NCBI RefSeq assembly: GCF_013114825.1
Contig: NZ_JAAVLX010000004.1
Location: forward strand, 124,001-188,000
Direction of reading: 5' to 3'
Origin: Bradyrhizobium australiense
Lineage (GTDB): Bacteria; Pseudomonadota; Alphaproteobacteria; Rhizobiales; Xanthobacteraceae
DNA length: 64,000 bases
Shown: positions 14,816 to 23,957 of the stretch, piece after piece
Position numbering within the stretch: the first letter of the stretch is position 1
Layout: every line of letters begins with the position of its first letter
Notes under the pieces: generated by a model
What the model saw: the letters and a program-made list of their open reading frames with translations, nothing else
Told to the model about the DNA's origin: nothing
The model's database searches: none
Position numbers and translations under genes: made by a program

Positions 14816-15864
14816 GTCTCTCCTGCCGGTGGCGTCCACACCACCTGATCCACCCGCAGCGCGCCGCTTGCCAGCATCACCAGCCGGTCGAAACCGAGCG
14901 CGACGCCGCTCGATGGCGGCATCGCGGCTACCGCTGCGAGAAAATCCTCATCCAGCGGATAGCGCTCGCCGTAGCGCCGCTCCTTCTCGTCCATATCAGC
15001 GGCGAAACGGCGGCGCTGTTCGGCGGCATCGGTCAATTCACCAAAGCCGTTGGCGAGTTCGACGCCGCACGCATAGACCTCAAAACGTTCGGCCACGCGC
15101 GGATCGGCCGCCTTCGCGCGCGCCAGGGCGGCCTCCGGCGCCGGATATTCGAACAACACAGTCAAACGCTCCTGCCCCAGTTGAGGTTCGACATGCTCGA
15201 CCAGCACCTTGCTGAAAATGTCCGACCAGGTGTCGTCATCCGTGATCCGCACCCGCGGTCTTGCCACCGCCGCAAGCGCCGCGCGATCACCTTCGCCATT
15301 GCTGATCGTGGCCAGGAGATCGATTCCCGCAAAGCGCCCGAACGCTGTCGCTACGGTCAACAGTTCCGGTTCGGCAAAGGGGTCGGCCGTTCTGCCCCGG
15401 AACGAAAATTGGCCGATTCCGGTCGCCTGCGCCGCATGGGCGATCACGACAACGGTGTCGGCCATAACAGCGTCATAGCTTGCACCAGCGCGGTACCATT
15501 CCAGCATTGTGAATTCGGGCAGATGCAGATCGCCGCGCTCGCGGTCGCGGAACACACGCGCGAATTCGAATATTTTGGCTTCACCGGCGGCAAGCAGTTT
15601 CTTGGCGGCGAACTCCGGCGACGTCCGCAAATAGCGCGTCGCGCGCGTGCCATCGTGGCCGATGATTTCAGTACGTGGGGCATGCAGATGCGTCTCATTG
15701 CCCGGCGAGACCTGCAGGATACCTGTTTCCACTTCGGTAAAACCCTGCTCGTCGAACCAGGTTCGGACTGCCCTCGTGATCGCGCTTCGCGCCATCAGGA
15801 ACGGCTTTCGATCGGCGTGCCGCGTGGCCGACCACCATGGCGAGGGCTGGCCGTTGTCAACCAT
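14812..15864 (-). CDS. epmA: EF-P lysine aminoacylase (PoxA/GenX)
   Basis: 350 residues, a lysyl-tRNA synthetase catalytic core without the anticodon-binding domain. Class II motifs: VRTWFDEQGFTEVETGILQVSPGNE (motif 1 area), RTSPEFAAKKLLAAGEAKIFEFARVFRDRERGDLHLPEFTMLEWY (motif 2), and SSGVALGFDRLVMLASG (motif 3). It activates beta-lysine with ATP and attaches it to the conserved Lys of EF-P, helping ribosomes through polyproline stretches. I chose ATG at 15864 (MVDNGQPSPWW) since homologues begin just before SPWW; the reading frame extends 14 codons further. It overlaps epmB by 4 bases and is divergent from efp. Confidence 0.9.
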   Translation of the reverse strand: MVDNGQPSPWWSATRHADRKPFLMARSAITRAVRTWFDEQGFTEVETGILQVSPGNETHLHAPRTEIIGHDGTRATRYLRTSPEFAAKKLLAAGEAKIFEFARVFRDRERGDLHLPEFTMLEWYRAGASYDAVMADTVVVIAHAAQATGIGQFSFRGRTADPFAEPELLTVATAFGRFAGIDLLATISNGEGDRAALAAVARPRVRITDDDTWSDIFSKVLVEHVEPQLGQERLTVLFEYPAPEAALARAKAADPRVAERFEVYACGVELANGFGELTDAAEQRRRFAADMDEKERRYGERYPLDEDFLAAVAAMPPSSGVALGFDRLVMLASGALRVDQVVWTPPAGET

Positions 15865-16337
15865 CACAGGCGGTTCCGAATACACCGAGCATCTCCGCGG
15901 AGCCAATCAAGGCGTTCAGGGAATCGGCAAATACCATTGATATTGTTCGACTTTCTTTCCGGCCGGCAAGACGAGCCAGAGGAAGCGGCAAGGTCCGGCC
16001 CTAGCTCAGTCATTTCATGTCGAAAGACGCTCTTCTTGTCCATTCGCCCGATCGACGTCGATGCAGCCCCGCTGGAGCTACGGGCGTCCGCGAACCGCTT
16101 AAGACATTGCTTTCAAAGCCAACAGCATCGATCGGCCACATCGTGAAATTAGTTGCTAGAGGCGCCAGATCACACGGCGAAATCCGGCTCCTTACGGCTT
16201 CAAGCAGCCCACCAGAACGGCCGTAAAACGCTGGCATCGACGGGCAAAATCAGTATGTTGCAGCCCGAAACCGCCTGATTGGCCCTGCGGACACCATGTC
16301 CGGAGGGGCTAGAGGCCAGAAATTCGGGAAAACCGCT
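15865..16337. other. Intergenic region between epmA and efp
   Basis: About 470 bp separating divergent epmA and efp. Promoters for both must lie here, but I see no outstanding -35/-10 pair. Short reading frames of 60-75 codons on both strands have no domain, signal or ribosome-binding site. AAGCAGCCC/GGGC-type short repeats are weak. I see nothing else of note. Confidence 0.4.
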
Positions 16338-16904
16338 TTGAAAGTCATCGCCAGTTCTATTCGCAAGGGCAACGTCATCGAGCAGGACGGCAAGCTCTAT
16401 GTCGTGCTGTCAGCCGAAAACATCCATCCCGGCAAGGGAACTCCGGTCAGCCAGATCGAAATGCGCCGCATTGGCGACGGCGTGAAGGTGTCGGAGCGCT
16501 ACAAGACGACTGACCAGGTCGAGAAGGCGACCGTCGAGGATCGCAATTTCAACTACCTCTACGAGGATGCCGACGGCTTTCACTTCATGAACGCCGAGAC
16601 CTATGACCAGGTCCAGGTCTCGAAGGAGATCGTGGGCTCGTCCGCGCCCTACTTGCAGGAAAACATGACGGTGAAGCTCTCGATGCACGACCTGAATCCG
16701 GTCGCCATCCAGTTGCCGCAGCGCGCAACGCTGGAAGTTGTGGAGACCGAGCCGGTCACCAAGGGGCAGACCGCGTCTTCCTCCTACAAGCCTGCTATCC
16801 TCTCCAACGGCGTGCGTACCTCGGTGCCGCCGCATATCGGAACGGGAACACGGATCGTGGTGATGACCGAGGACGGCTCCTACGTCGAGCGCGCAAAGGA
16901 TTAA
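16338..16904 (+). CDS. efp: Elongation factor P
   Basis: 188 residues, exactly the family length, when started at TTG 16338 ([20 protein letters not shown]). The KOW-like domain carries the modification loop HPGKG with Lys33; the OB domains follow, including [14 protein letters not shown] and the C-terminal signature region with [19 protein letters not shown] binds between the ribosomal P and E sites and rescues stalling at consecutive prolines. The start choice rests on length and on GGGAAAA upstream. Its partners epmA and epmB lie divergently 470 bp away, so Lys33 is expected to receive beta-lysine. I see no epmC hydroxylase nearby. Confidence 0.95.
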   Translation: MKVIASSIRKGNVIEQDGKLYVVLSAENIHPGKGTPVSQIEMRRIGDGVKVSERYKTTDQVEKATVEDRNFNYLYEDADGFHFMNAETYDQVQVSKEIVGSSAPYLQENMTVKLSMHDLNPVAIQLPQRATLEVVETEPVTKGQTASSSYKPAILSNGVRTSVPPHIGTGTRIVVMTEDGSYVERAKD

Positions 16905-16946
16905 GGCCGCGCCATAGGCTACGGGCATACGCCGGGGGGCGATGCA

Positions 16947-18563
16947 TTGGGTACCAAGGCTGTCAGCTTGCTTTCGCGTGGGCTGGCAGCCTTTTGTTTG
17001 CTCCCCGCCGGGATTTCAGGCGTTTCCGCCAATGAGTTTAGAACGCCATCGGTTTCGGCCGCTCGCGTCGAATGGCGCGCCGTTCTGGATCAGCTTCGCA
17101 GCGAGATCAATTCCCGGCCGGCGATCGCGCCGCGCTTCACCTTCGCAGGCCAGCGGCGGGTGCCGGCATGGGATCCGCGCGCGACGCCCGCGCTGGTGCA
17201 GTTGAACGCGATCAATTCGGCGATGTTCGCCGGAATCGGCCGCAGTCCGGTGCCGGTGCTGTTGCCGTTCGATACCGCGGCCTATCTCGAAGCCGAGGCC
17301 AGCGGCACGCGCCATCCGCCGCTATCGCGCCATCAGGCCGATTTCCGCCCGGTCGATCTGTTCCATGCCGGACCCTCCGGCTACGACGCGGTGTTTTCGC
17401 TGGATCCCGGCGCCGGTGATGGCCTGCCGTCGCGAACCTTCGCCCGGCCTGTCGAGGTGCAGATCACGGGCTCGATCCTCGTCTACGATCTCGCCGATCC
17501 CCTCGGCGGCAAGGGCGAGCCGGTCAAGGCGCTGGCGGCGCAATTTCCGGACATGCGCCGCTTCATTCGCGAAGGCTATGTGCGCTACGCCTTCACCCGT
17601 TTCGGCGTTCCCTATGTGGTGTCGATCCAGTGCCTCGATTCGGCGCCGCGGGCGCGGCGGCTGGCCTGCCGCGAGGCTTACCCGATTGCAGAGCGCTTCC
17701 TGAACGCGCTGCGCATCGCCGGAGGCCAGCCGGCGCGGCCATCATTCGACATTTCCTTCGAGGTTGTCGAACGGCCGACGGCGGCCTCTCCAGATTTCAC
17801 CTATCGCCCGAGCGGCGACATCATCGCCCGTAGCGGCGCGCGCAAGCGCGGCGGTCATGCCGACCTCGCGGTCTATTCGCAGATCCGCTTTCCGCTGGAG
17901 AAAGCCCCGGCCCTCGTCAGTTCGCAGCAGTACGGCACGCGCAAATCCGGCGAACGCCAAGGCGGCTATCAGGGCACCTCTCAAGACGGCTATCCGTGGC
18001 GGGACAATTTTTGCGAAGCCCGCAGTTTCCAGGTCTGGCAATGCTCGGCCGGCTTCGGTCACCAGGGGCAGGACATCCGCCCCGCGCCCTGCCCGCCGAA
18101 CAGCGGCGCCGACAACGCCTGCCAGCCGAGGAAACAGGCCGTCGTCGCCGTCCGCGACGGCGTCGTCATCCGTTCCTTAAAGCAACAGGCGGCAACGCTG
18201 CAGATCAACACCAGCAAGGAGCACATCCGCTTCCGCTACATGCACATGAATCCGTCAGCCATGGATACGGACAGCATCCTCAACGGGCGCCGGGTCGCCG
18301 AGGGCGAGAAAATCGGCGTGGTCTCCAACTATCTCGATTTCCCCAACGGCACGTCGTACCACCTCCACTTCGACGTACAGGTGTTCACGCGCGACGGCTG
18401 GATCTGGGTCAACCCCTACACCACGCTCATCGCGTCCTACGAACGGCTGATCCGCAGCCGCGGCCGCGAGATCGGCACCGATCCGCCCACTGCCGCCGCC
18501 GTAGCGCACGCGCTGCCGGAGGATGCGCTGCGTCACAGTGCGCGGGAAGGCAGCGAAAATTAG
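16947..18563 (+). CDS. M23-family metallopeptidase (LytM-like, secreted)
   Basis: 538 residues. An N-terminal signal peptide (about residues 1-28, ending SGVSAN) precedes a long uncharacterised N-terminal region (about 30-350). The LytM domain has the metal motif GHQGQDIR (HxxxD), the mid-strand KEHIRFRYMHMN and the HLHFDVQV (HxH) motif near residue 470. This domain cleaves peptidoglycan cross-links or acts as an activator of amidases. All zinc ligands are present, so it should be active. The TTG start at 16947 has GGGGGG upstream; no better in-frame ATG lies near. It follows efp by 42 bp on the same strand. Confidence 0.85.
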   Translation: MGTKAVSLLSRGLAAFCLLPAGISGVSANEFRTPSVSAARVEWRAVLDQLRSEINSRPAIAPRFTFAGQRRVPAWDPRATPALVQLNAINSAMFAGIGRSPVPVLLPFDTAAYLEAEASGTRHPPLSRHQADFRPVDLFHAGPSGYDAVFSLDPGAGDGLPSRTFARPVEVQITGSILVYDLADPLGGKGEPVKALAAQFPDMRRFIREGYVRYAFTRFGVPYVVSIQCLDSAPRARRLACREAYPIAERFLNALRIAGGQPARPSFDISFEVVERPTAASPDFTYRPSGDIIARSGARKRGGHADLAVYSQIRFPLEKAPALVSSQQYGTRKSGERQGGYQGTSQDGYPWRDNFCEARSFQVWQCSAGFGHQGQDIRPAPCPPNSGADNACQPRKQAVVAVRDGVVIRSLKQQAATLQINTSKEHIRFRYMHMNPSAMDTDSILNGRRVAEGEKIGVVSNYLDFPNGTSYHLHFDVQVFTRDGWIWVNPYTTLIASYERLIRSRGREIGTDPPTAAAVAHALPEDALRHSAREGSEN

Positions 18564-18674
18564 GGCGTGCACTCATAATGAGGCAGATGTCGGCCTTTGG
18601 GGACTAAGCAGACACCTTCTGTCCGATCAGAGCATCGCCGGTTTTGACCCGGAGCAGCCGTTCCGCATTACGCC

Positions 18675-19718
18675 TTACTTGATACCGATGACCATCGAAT
18701 CCGGACCCACCAGCGGTTCGACGCGGGTTTCGACAAAGCCCGCTTCCTTAAACCAGGCCATGCAATCTGCGCCGGTGAAATCGAATCCCTCGCGCGTCTC
18801 GATCAGCATGTTCAGGCTCATCAACAGGCCGAACACGTTCCGTCGGCGCTCGTCGTCGATGACGCTGTCATAGATGATCAACGCCCCACCAAAGGGCAGC
18901 GCCTCGTAGGCCTTGCGGATCAGCATCCGCTTCTTGTCCAGGCCCCAGTCATGCAGGATGCGGCCCATGATTAGCACGTCGGCGGCCGGCAGCGGGTCGG
19001 CAAAGAAGTCGCCTGCGCGGAACGAAAGCCGCTCCGCTAGTCCATATTGAGCCACATAGGCCTCGAAGTGCGCTCGCACCACCGGCAGGTCGAAGCCGAT
19101 TCCGCCAAGATGCGGGTGCGCGCGTGAAAGCGTGACAGGAAGTGCGCCCTGCGCGGTACCGATGTCGGCAAAGCTCTTGTAGTCAGCCCAGGGAAATCTC
19201 CCGGCAATCGCGTTCGCGGCACCAAGGCTTAGGCCGCTCATCGCCTTGAGAAACTCGCTTAGAATCGCTGGGTCACGATAGATCTCGTCGAACAGGTCGC
19301 GGCCTTCCTTGGTCTCGTTTTGAGGGGCGCCGCTACGCAAGCCTTCGGTCAGCGCGCCCCAGAACGGATAGAGCCGGGCGTTCGCCATTTCCAGGATGCC
19401 ACCGACATAGGTCGGCTTGCGCCGGTCGAGGAATACCGCGGCGGCAGCTGTGTTTGCGTACAGATTTTCCTTGCGTTCGAGCTGACCCAGCGCGACCAGC
19501 GCATCGAGGAAGTCGCGCACGCTGCGCGGATGCAACGACAATCGGGCGGTCACCGCTTCCACGGTTAGCGGTCCATCGGCGAGGAGTGTGAACAGCCCAA
19601 GCTCGACCGCGCTCAGAAGCGTCTTCGATCCCCAAAACGCAAAGCCGAGCTGCAGGATGGCGTCAGGTGTTACGGTGTCATTCGGCGTGCGGGCGTTCGA
19701 CTGAATCGGCTGGTTCAT
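18675..19718 (-). CDS. O-methyltransferase family 2 (SAM-dependent)
   Basis: 347 residues. N-terminal winged-helix dimerisation domain (residues 18-105: [42 protein letters not shown]) and C-terminal class I methyltransferase fold with SAM-binding [15 protein letters not shown] (DxGxxxG), [10 protein letters not shown] for the acidic end of strand 2, and [22 protein letters not shown] with [11 protein letters not shown]. The architecture is that of hydroxyneurosporene/caffeate-type and antibiotic O-methyltransferases. Substrate unknown. It is divergent from an HTH-hydrolase fusion gene with a palindrome between them, suggesting control by that protein. Confidence 0.85.
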   Translation of the reverse strand: MNQPIQSNARTPNDTVTPDAILQLGFAFWGSKTLLSAVELGLFTLLADGPLTVEAVTARLSLHPRSVRDFLDALVALGQLERKENLYANTAAAAVFLDRRKPTYVGGILEMANARLYPFWGALTEGLRSGAPQNETKEGRDLFDEIYRDPAILSEFLKAMSGLSLGAANAIAGRFPWADYKSFADIGTAQGALPVTLSRAHPHLGGIGFDLPVVRAHFEAYVAQYGLAERLSFRAGDFFADPLPAADVLIMGRILHDWGLDKKRMLIRKAYEALPFGGALIIYDSVIDDERRRNVFGLLMSLNMLIETREGFDFTGADCMAWFKEAGFVETRVEPLVGPDSMVIGIK

Positions 19719-19769
19719 GACGCATCTCCAGGTGACGGAATGGGCGCAAGCCTAGTCGTGATCTGCAAG

Positions 19770-19787
19770 TGCGGCATGTACGCCGCA
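19770..19787. promoter_or_regulatory. Candidate operator in the methyltransferase / HTH-hydrolase divergon
   Basis: TGCGGC (19770-19775) and GCCGCA (19782-19787) are exact inverted repeats with a 6-base centre ATGTAC. The site lies 51 bp upstream of the methyltransferase start and 67 bp upstream of the HTH-hydrolase start. Confidence 0.4.
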
Positions 19788-19854
19788 TTGATTTTCTATG
19801 TACTTTCCATTGATATATCGCCAAAGTTGGAGGGATTGAGCAATCGGCGGCAGC

Positions 19855-21072
19855 ATGCGCCTCCATTTCGAACAATGTGTGTTGGATATCGAACGCCGCG
19901 AGCTCCACCGCGGTAGCGAAGCCGTCGCCGTGCAGCCACAGGTATTCGATCTTCTTGTCTACCTGATCGAGAACCGCGATCGCGTGGTGAGTAAGGACGA
20001 CCTACTCAACGCCGTCTGGAATGGCCGGATCGTTTCCGAATCCACTTTGATCAGTCGGATCAATGCGGCACGCCGCGCCATTGGCGATGACGGCGATCAA
20101 CAACGGCTGATTCGCACCGTGTTGCGGAAAGGCGTACGGTTTGTTGGGGACGTCGAGCCAGAGGAACGGTCCGCCGATACGACGCCGTCATTTCGGCAGC
20201 ATGACTTCCTGGCGGACGCCAATCTCAATCAGCAGGTTCGCTATTGCAGAGCGCGGGACGGCGTCCGCCTTGCCTACGCAACGGTCGGTTCGGGACCGCC
20301 AATCCTGCAATCGGCGCATTGGATGAGCCATCTCGAGTACGACTGGGAACTGCCGATTAACCGCCATCGACTTCTCGATCTCGCAAAAGACTACTCGCTG
20401 GTTCGTTATGACGCGCGTGGCAATGGGCTATCGGACTGGGATGCCAGCGAGATGTCCTTCGACGCATGGGTCAGCGATATGGAGACCGTCGTCGATGCCG
20501 CTCGTCTTGATCGCTTTCCGGTGCTCGGAATTTCGCAAAGCGTCTCCGTCTCGATCGCCTATGCGGCAAGAAATCCGGATCGGGTTTCATGTTTGATCCT
20601 TTATGGCGGATACGCCGTCGGCCTCAACAAGAGACCCAACAACACGGCTGCGGATCGCGAACGTCTGGCGGCGACGAGAACTCTGATGAAATTGGGCTGG
20701 GGCTCGGATGATCCAACGTTCCGTCAGATGTTTACGTCCCAGATGATGCCGACCGCAACGCGCGAGCAGGCTGATGCATTCAATGAACTGCAGCGGTTGA
20801 GTGCTTCTTCAGATTGCGCCGTGCGCTATCTGGATAGCGTAGCCGAGTTTGACGTCCGGCGTCTGCTGCCTTTGGTCAAGGCCCCGACTTTGGTAATGCA
20901 TGTCCGCGGCGACGTCCGCGTTCCAATTGCCTTGGGACGCGAAATCGCCGCTGGAATCCCGAATTCGCGCTTCGTCGCTTTGCCGGGCAGAAACCACTTC
21001 CTGCTTGAACAGGACGCCGGAACGCCTAGGTTTTCCAGCGAACTCAAGAATTTCGTAAAGCAGCACGTATGA
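19855..21072 (+). CDS. Winged-helix DNA-binding / alpha/beta-hydrolase fusion regulator
   Basis: 405 residues in two domains. Residues 1-100 are an OmpR/CadC-type winged helix (VQPQVFDLLVYLIENRDRVVSKDDLLNAVWNGRIVSESTLISRINAARRAIGDDG, then the wing VLRKGVRFVGDV). Residues 130-405 are an alpha/beta hydrolase: VRYDARGNGLSDWD, the nucleophile elbow PVLGISQSVSVSIAYAARNPDRV, the acid strand LVMHVRGDVRVP and the His in GRNHFLL. The elbow reads G-x-S-x-S instead of G-x-S-x-G, so turnover may be altered and the domain may act as a ligand sensor. There is no membrane segment. It is divergent from a methyltransferase gene. The domain order and signatures are seen; the regulatory role is inference. Confidence 0.85.
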   Translation: MRLHFEQCVLDIERRELHRGSEAVAVQPQVFDLLVYLIENRDRVVSKDDLLNAVWNGRIVSESTLISRINAARRAIGDDGDQQRLIRTVLRKGVRFVGDVEPEERSADTTPSFRQHDFLADANLNQQVRYCRARDGVRLAYATVGSGPPILQSAHWMSHLEYDWELPINRHRLLDLAKDYSLVRYDARGNGLSDWDASEMSFDAWVSDMETVVDAARLDRFPVLGISQSVSVSIAYAARNPDRVSCLILYGGYAVGLNKRPNNTAADRERLAATRTLMKLGWGSDDPTFRQMFTSQMMPTATREQADAFNELQRLSASSDCAVRYLDSVAEFDVRRLLPLVKAPTLVMHVRGDVRVPIALGREIAAGIPNSRFVALPGRNHFLLEQDAGTPRFSSELKNFVKQHV

Positions 21073-21265
21073 CCATAGCGTGACTGGCTCCCTTGCGCCT
21101 GACGTAGATGCCCGCGCGAGCGACGTCCGCTGTTGGGCCCTCAGCCGAACTTCCTATGAGCCGCCGCAAGGCCGCTCTCGGAGGAGAACCGGACCCGACG
21201 AGCTGAGCGGTCGGATCGTCGCTTGCTGACCCACAGCGGAATTGGCAAGTGTTGGTTAGGTTTCA

Positions 21266-22579
21266 TCAAGGCTCGGCTTTGAATATGCGCCATTCGCCGG
21301 GAACACCCTTGAGCGATTTAACACCTCGGTCGCTGAAACGTAACCCGGAGCCAGCGACAAGATCCTTGACGGTGGTCGAAACCAAGACTTCGCTTGAATC
21401 AGCAAGCGCAGCAACTCGCGCGCCGATGTGAACGGCGATACCGCCTACATCATCGCCAATCATTTCGCATTCGCCCGTATGTAGGCCGGCACGAATCTCG
21501 ATCCCGAGTGGCTTCATTTCTTCGGTTAATGCGTGTGCGCAGCGTACCGCACGAGCGGGACCATCGAAGGTGGCAAGAAAGCCGTCGCCAGTCGTTTTGA
21601 CCTCGTGGCCTCGAAATCGTGCGAGGTTTCGTCTGACCGTAGCATGATGTTTGTCGAGCAAATCGCGCCATCGTTGATCGCCGATCTCAGCAGCTTTCTC
21701 GGTTGAGCCGACGATGTCGGTGAAGAGCACTGTTGCAAGCACGCGATCGATTGCAACGGGTGCCTGCGAACCCGTCAAGAACTCCTCGATTGCACTGGAG
21801 ATCTGACCGGCGTTCTCACCCACATAGAAAAAGTGGTCTTCGCCGGGAATCTCAACGAAGCGAGCGCCAGGAATTCGGGCCGCGACTTCGCGTCCGCCCT
21901 CCACGTTGACCACCTTATCTCCGGTCCGGTGAATCACCAGCGTCGGCACGCGCACGGCCGGAAGAATGCCGCTGATTTCGATCTGGCTGTTCATGCGCAT
22001 CAAGGCGACTACGGCGGCGGGGCTGGCTCCCAGCCGCTCGGTTCGTGCCCACCAGTTTCGAAAAGCCGCATCATTCGCACGCGACGGCGCGAATTTCTGC
22101 AAGCTGCTGCCCGTGCCCCATGCCTGACTTACGTAGCTGAAGAAAGCTTCCAGGGCCTCCTCGGTGGGAAACCAATAGGAAAACCGCGAAAAGCTGCCGT
22201 AGAGTACCAGAGCGCGGCACCGTTCGGGGTAGGTTGCAGCGAACATGACGGATAGCGGTGCGCCTTCCGAAATCCCGAGGAGCGCCGCGTTTTCCATCCC
22301 GGCGGCATCCATGACGGCCCGAAGATCGTCCATGCGCTGGTCGAGGCCGGGAAGCTCAGTTGCCCGATCCGACATGCCCGTCCCGCGCTTATCAAAGATC
22401 GCAACGCGGGCGTAGCTTGCCAGGTGAGTTAGGAAGCGGGCGAAGTCGGGCTCGTCCCAATAATTCTCCAGGTTCGATACGAACCCGGGAACCATGACGA
22501 CATTGATCGGACCTTCGCCGAACGCCTGGTACGCGATGTGGATGTCGCCGCTTTTGGCGTATTGCGTCACGGGCTGCAT
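21266..22579 (-). CDS. Alpha/beta-hydrolase / class III nucleotide cyclase fusion
   Basis: 437 residues. N-terminal alpha/beta hydrolase (residues 1-270): AIFDKRGTGMSDR, nucleophile elbow LLGISEGAPLSVMFAATYPERC, VIHRTGDKVVNVEGG and the His in GEDHFFYVG. C-terminal class III cyclase (about 280-435): VLFTDIVGSTEKAAEIGD with the first metal Asp, KTTGDGF with the second Asp and the adenine-specifying Lys, and GIAVHIGARVAAL with the transition-state Arg but His in place of the usual Asn. The start at 22579 gives the family's normal N-terminus (MQPVTQYAKSG). It presumably makes cAMP in response to a small molecule handled by the hydrolase domain; this is inference. The hydrolase domain resembles that of the HTH fusion encoded 190 bp away. 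Confidence 0.9.
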   Translation of the reverse strand: MQPVTQYAKSGDIHIAYQAFGEGPINVVMVPGFVSNLENYWDEPDFARFLTHLASYARVAIFDKRGTGMSDRATELPGLDQRMDDLRAVMDAAGMENAALLGISEGAPLSVMFAATYPERCRALVLYGSFSRFSYWFPTEEALEAFFSYVSQAWGTGSSLQKFAPSRANDAAFRNWWARTERLGASPAAVVALMRMNSQIEISGILPAVRVPTLVIHRTGDKVVNVEGGREVAARIPGARFVEIPGEDHFFYVGENAGQISSAIEEFLTGSQAPVAIDRVLATVLFTDIVGSTEKAAEIGDQRWRDLLDKHHATVRRNLARFRGHEVKTTGDGFLATFDGPARAVRCAHALTEEMKPLGIEIRAGLHTGECEMIGDDVGGIAVHIGARVAALADSSEVLVSTTVKDLVAGSGLRFSDRGVKSLKGVPGEWRIFKAEP

Positions 22580-22793
22580 GGTAGTCCGCGGATTGCGATT
22601 ACGTTGCGACAAGAGTTCCAGCAGAACCTTAGCAAAAAACGTCGGGAGACAAGCTTTTTTCTTTGCTCGGAGCGGGCATCGGTCAAGAACGGGCAATTTC
22701 GAGAATCATGTCACGACGGCGGAGCCTCCTCATCCGCAATTTGACAGCATCTCCTGGAGTTTGGTCTCGACCGAGTGCGGCGAAATCCCAAGT

Positions 22794-23011
22794 TCACCGA
22801 ATCCGGGCATCTTCAATTAGCCGATCGACTCCGGTACGGTGCGCTTGAGCCGCTGCCCGTTGGACAGAATCGACGTAAACGGAATGAAAAGTCTCCTGTC
22901 CGTGCTCAAGGCTAACCGCATTTACAACGCCGTAGACGCCGGCAAGCGCATGCGGCGGCCGAGAAAGCCGGTTCCGCCGAACACGGTGACGGTGCGACCG
23001 TTCGTTGTCAT
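22794..23011 (-). pseudogene. Remnant of an NAD(P)-binding (NDUFA9-like) oxidoreductase
   Basis: Two short pieces in different phases. The first starts with ATG at 23011 (RBS-like AAAGG) and encodes MTTNGRTVTVFGGTGFLGRR, the Rossmann N-terminus of the complex I NDUFA9-like SDR family. The second begins near 22930 in another phase with VVNAVSLEHGQETFHSVYVD followed by a region ending DRLIEDARIR and a stop at 22794. In intact family members these two segments are about 60 residues apart and the protein is about 310-330 residues, so the middle and the C-terminal two thirds are missing. This is a deletion-decayed gene. Confidence 0.7.
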
Positions 23012-23125
23012 CCTTTGAATTTTCTCGGTCCTCAGAGAGACCGTAGCATAGCCCCAGCCGAAGCTGATGTAGGGTGATGGCCTTTCTGTCTCAGAAAGCC
23101 CCCAACTTCCTGAACAAAGTCGCTA

Positions 23126-23875
23126 TTAATTCTTTGCTGGTGCGCCCGGAAGTACGGCTGCGACACCTTCCGGATTGATGTTGAAGGCCAGGAATATCAA
23201 GGGCTCGTTGCCTGGGTTTCCCCATTGGTGCACGAGGGCATATGGTTCGTAGATCAAGGAACCAGGTCCCTTGGCCTCTGTCTTACCGTCGACCGTGTTG
23301 GCCCCGGTGCCCGAGATGATGAAGTATAGAGCCGCGCCTGACCGATGGTGCGGCGGGTTGGAGGGCATCGCTGCCGGAAATGTGACCCGCGTGAGATTGA
23401 GATCATAACCACCTGGCTTCAGATCGGGGATTGGATTCGCTGAGCGATATAATTCTGTCACGGCCGCAGGTGCCGCTTCGGCAGGCCGATCCAGCTCTGC
23501 GGCGGGAGCGAGCAAGAAGTGGAGGAAAGTAGATGGCCCATTGGCGCCTGCCCTAAGCACCGCGATCTTTCCGCGGGCGACAAACAGCCCCTCACCGGCG
23601 TTGAGCCTTTTGGCTCCACCATCGAGTGCGACCTGGGTCGTACCTGACATCTGGTAGAGGATGCCGTCGGCCGCCGAGATGGCGCTCATCGCGTCGGGTT
23701 GAAGAGTGACGCTCAGCGCTTTGAAATAGAGCGGCACGTCCGTTACGCTCGCCAGTTTGGTTGCCGCGACGACTGTTCGGATAATTGCCGTTGGAGCGGG
23801 CGTGGTTTGTGCTGTCCCGGAGGCGGGAAGCGCCACCGCGCCGAGCAGCAACAGTCCGATTGTTCTGAACTGCAT
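23126..23875 (-). CDS. Secreted cupin-domain protein
   Basis: 249 residues. Signal peptide MQFRTIGLLLLGAVALPASGTA, then two cupin-like halves. In the second, HHRSGAALYFIISGTGANTVDGKTEAKGPGSLIYEPYALVHQWGNPGNEPLIFLAF carries the metal-binding His-His, a downstream Glu and the second-motif His. The first half (LPDAMSAISAADGILYQMSGTTQVALDGGAKRLNAGEGLFV by pattern) is a degenerate cupin without obvious ligands. Enzymatic role unknown: periplasmic dioxygenase, isomerase or sugar-binding functions are all possible. It follows a decayed gene and is transcribed away from a frameshifted VOC gene upstream. Confidence 0.75.
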   Translation of the reverse strand: MQFRTIGLLLLGAVALPASGTAQTTPAPTAIIRTVVAATKLASVTDVPLYFKALSVTLQPDAMSAISAADGILYQMSGTTQVALDGGAKRLNAGEGLFVARGKIAVLRAGANGPSTFLHFLLAPAAELDRPAEAAPAAVTELYRSANPIPDLKPGGYDLNLTRVTFPAAMPSNPPHHRSGAALYFIISGTGANTVDGKTEAKGPGSLIYEPYALVHQWGNPGNEPLIFLAFNINPEGVAAVLPGAPAKN

Positions 23876-23957
23876 GATTGCTTCCCAGGGTCAGCGGACA
23901 ATCGGAGTACCATACGCCCTCCCGGCGCCTCAGGGAATGGCCGGCCGCTTCGAACCG

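Noticed and set aside
14785..16146. A 453-codon open frame antisense to epmA
   Set aside because: Typical GC-driven shadow frame; epmA carries the class II synthetase motifs.
16017..16226. A 69-codon frame between epmA and efp
   Set aside because: No ribosome-binding site, signal or domain; composition looks random.
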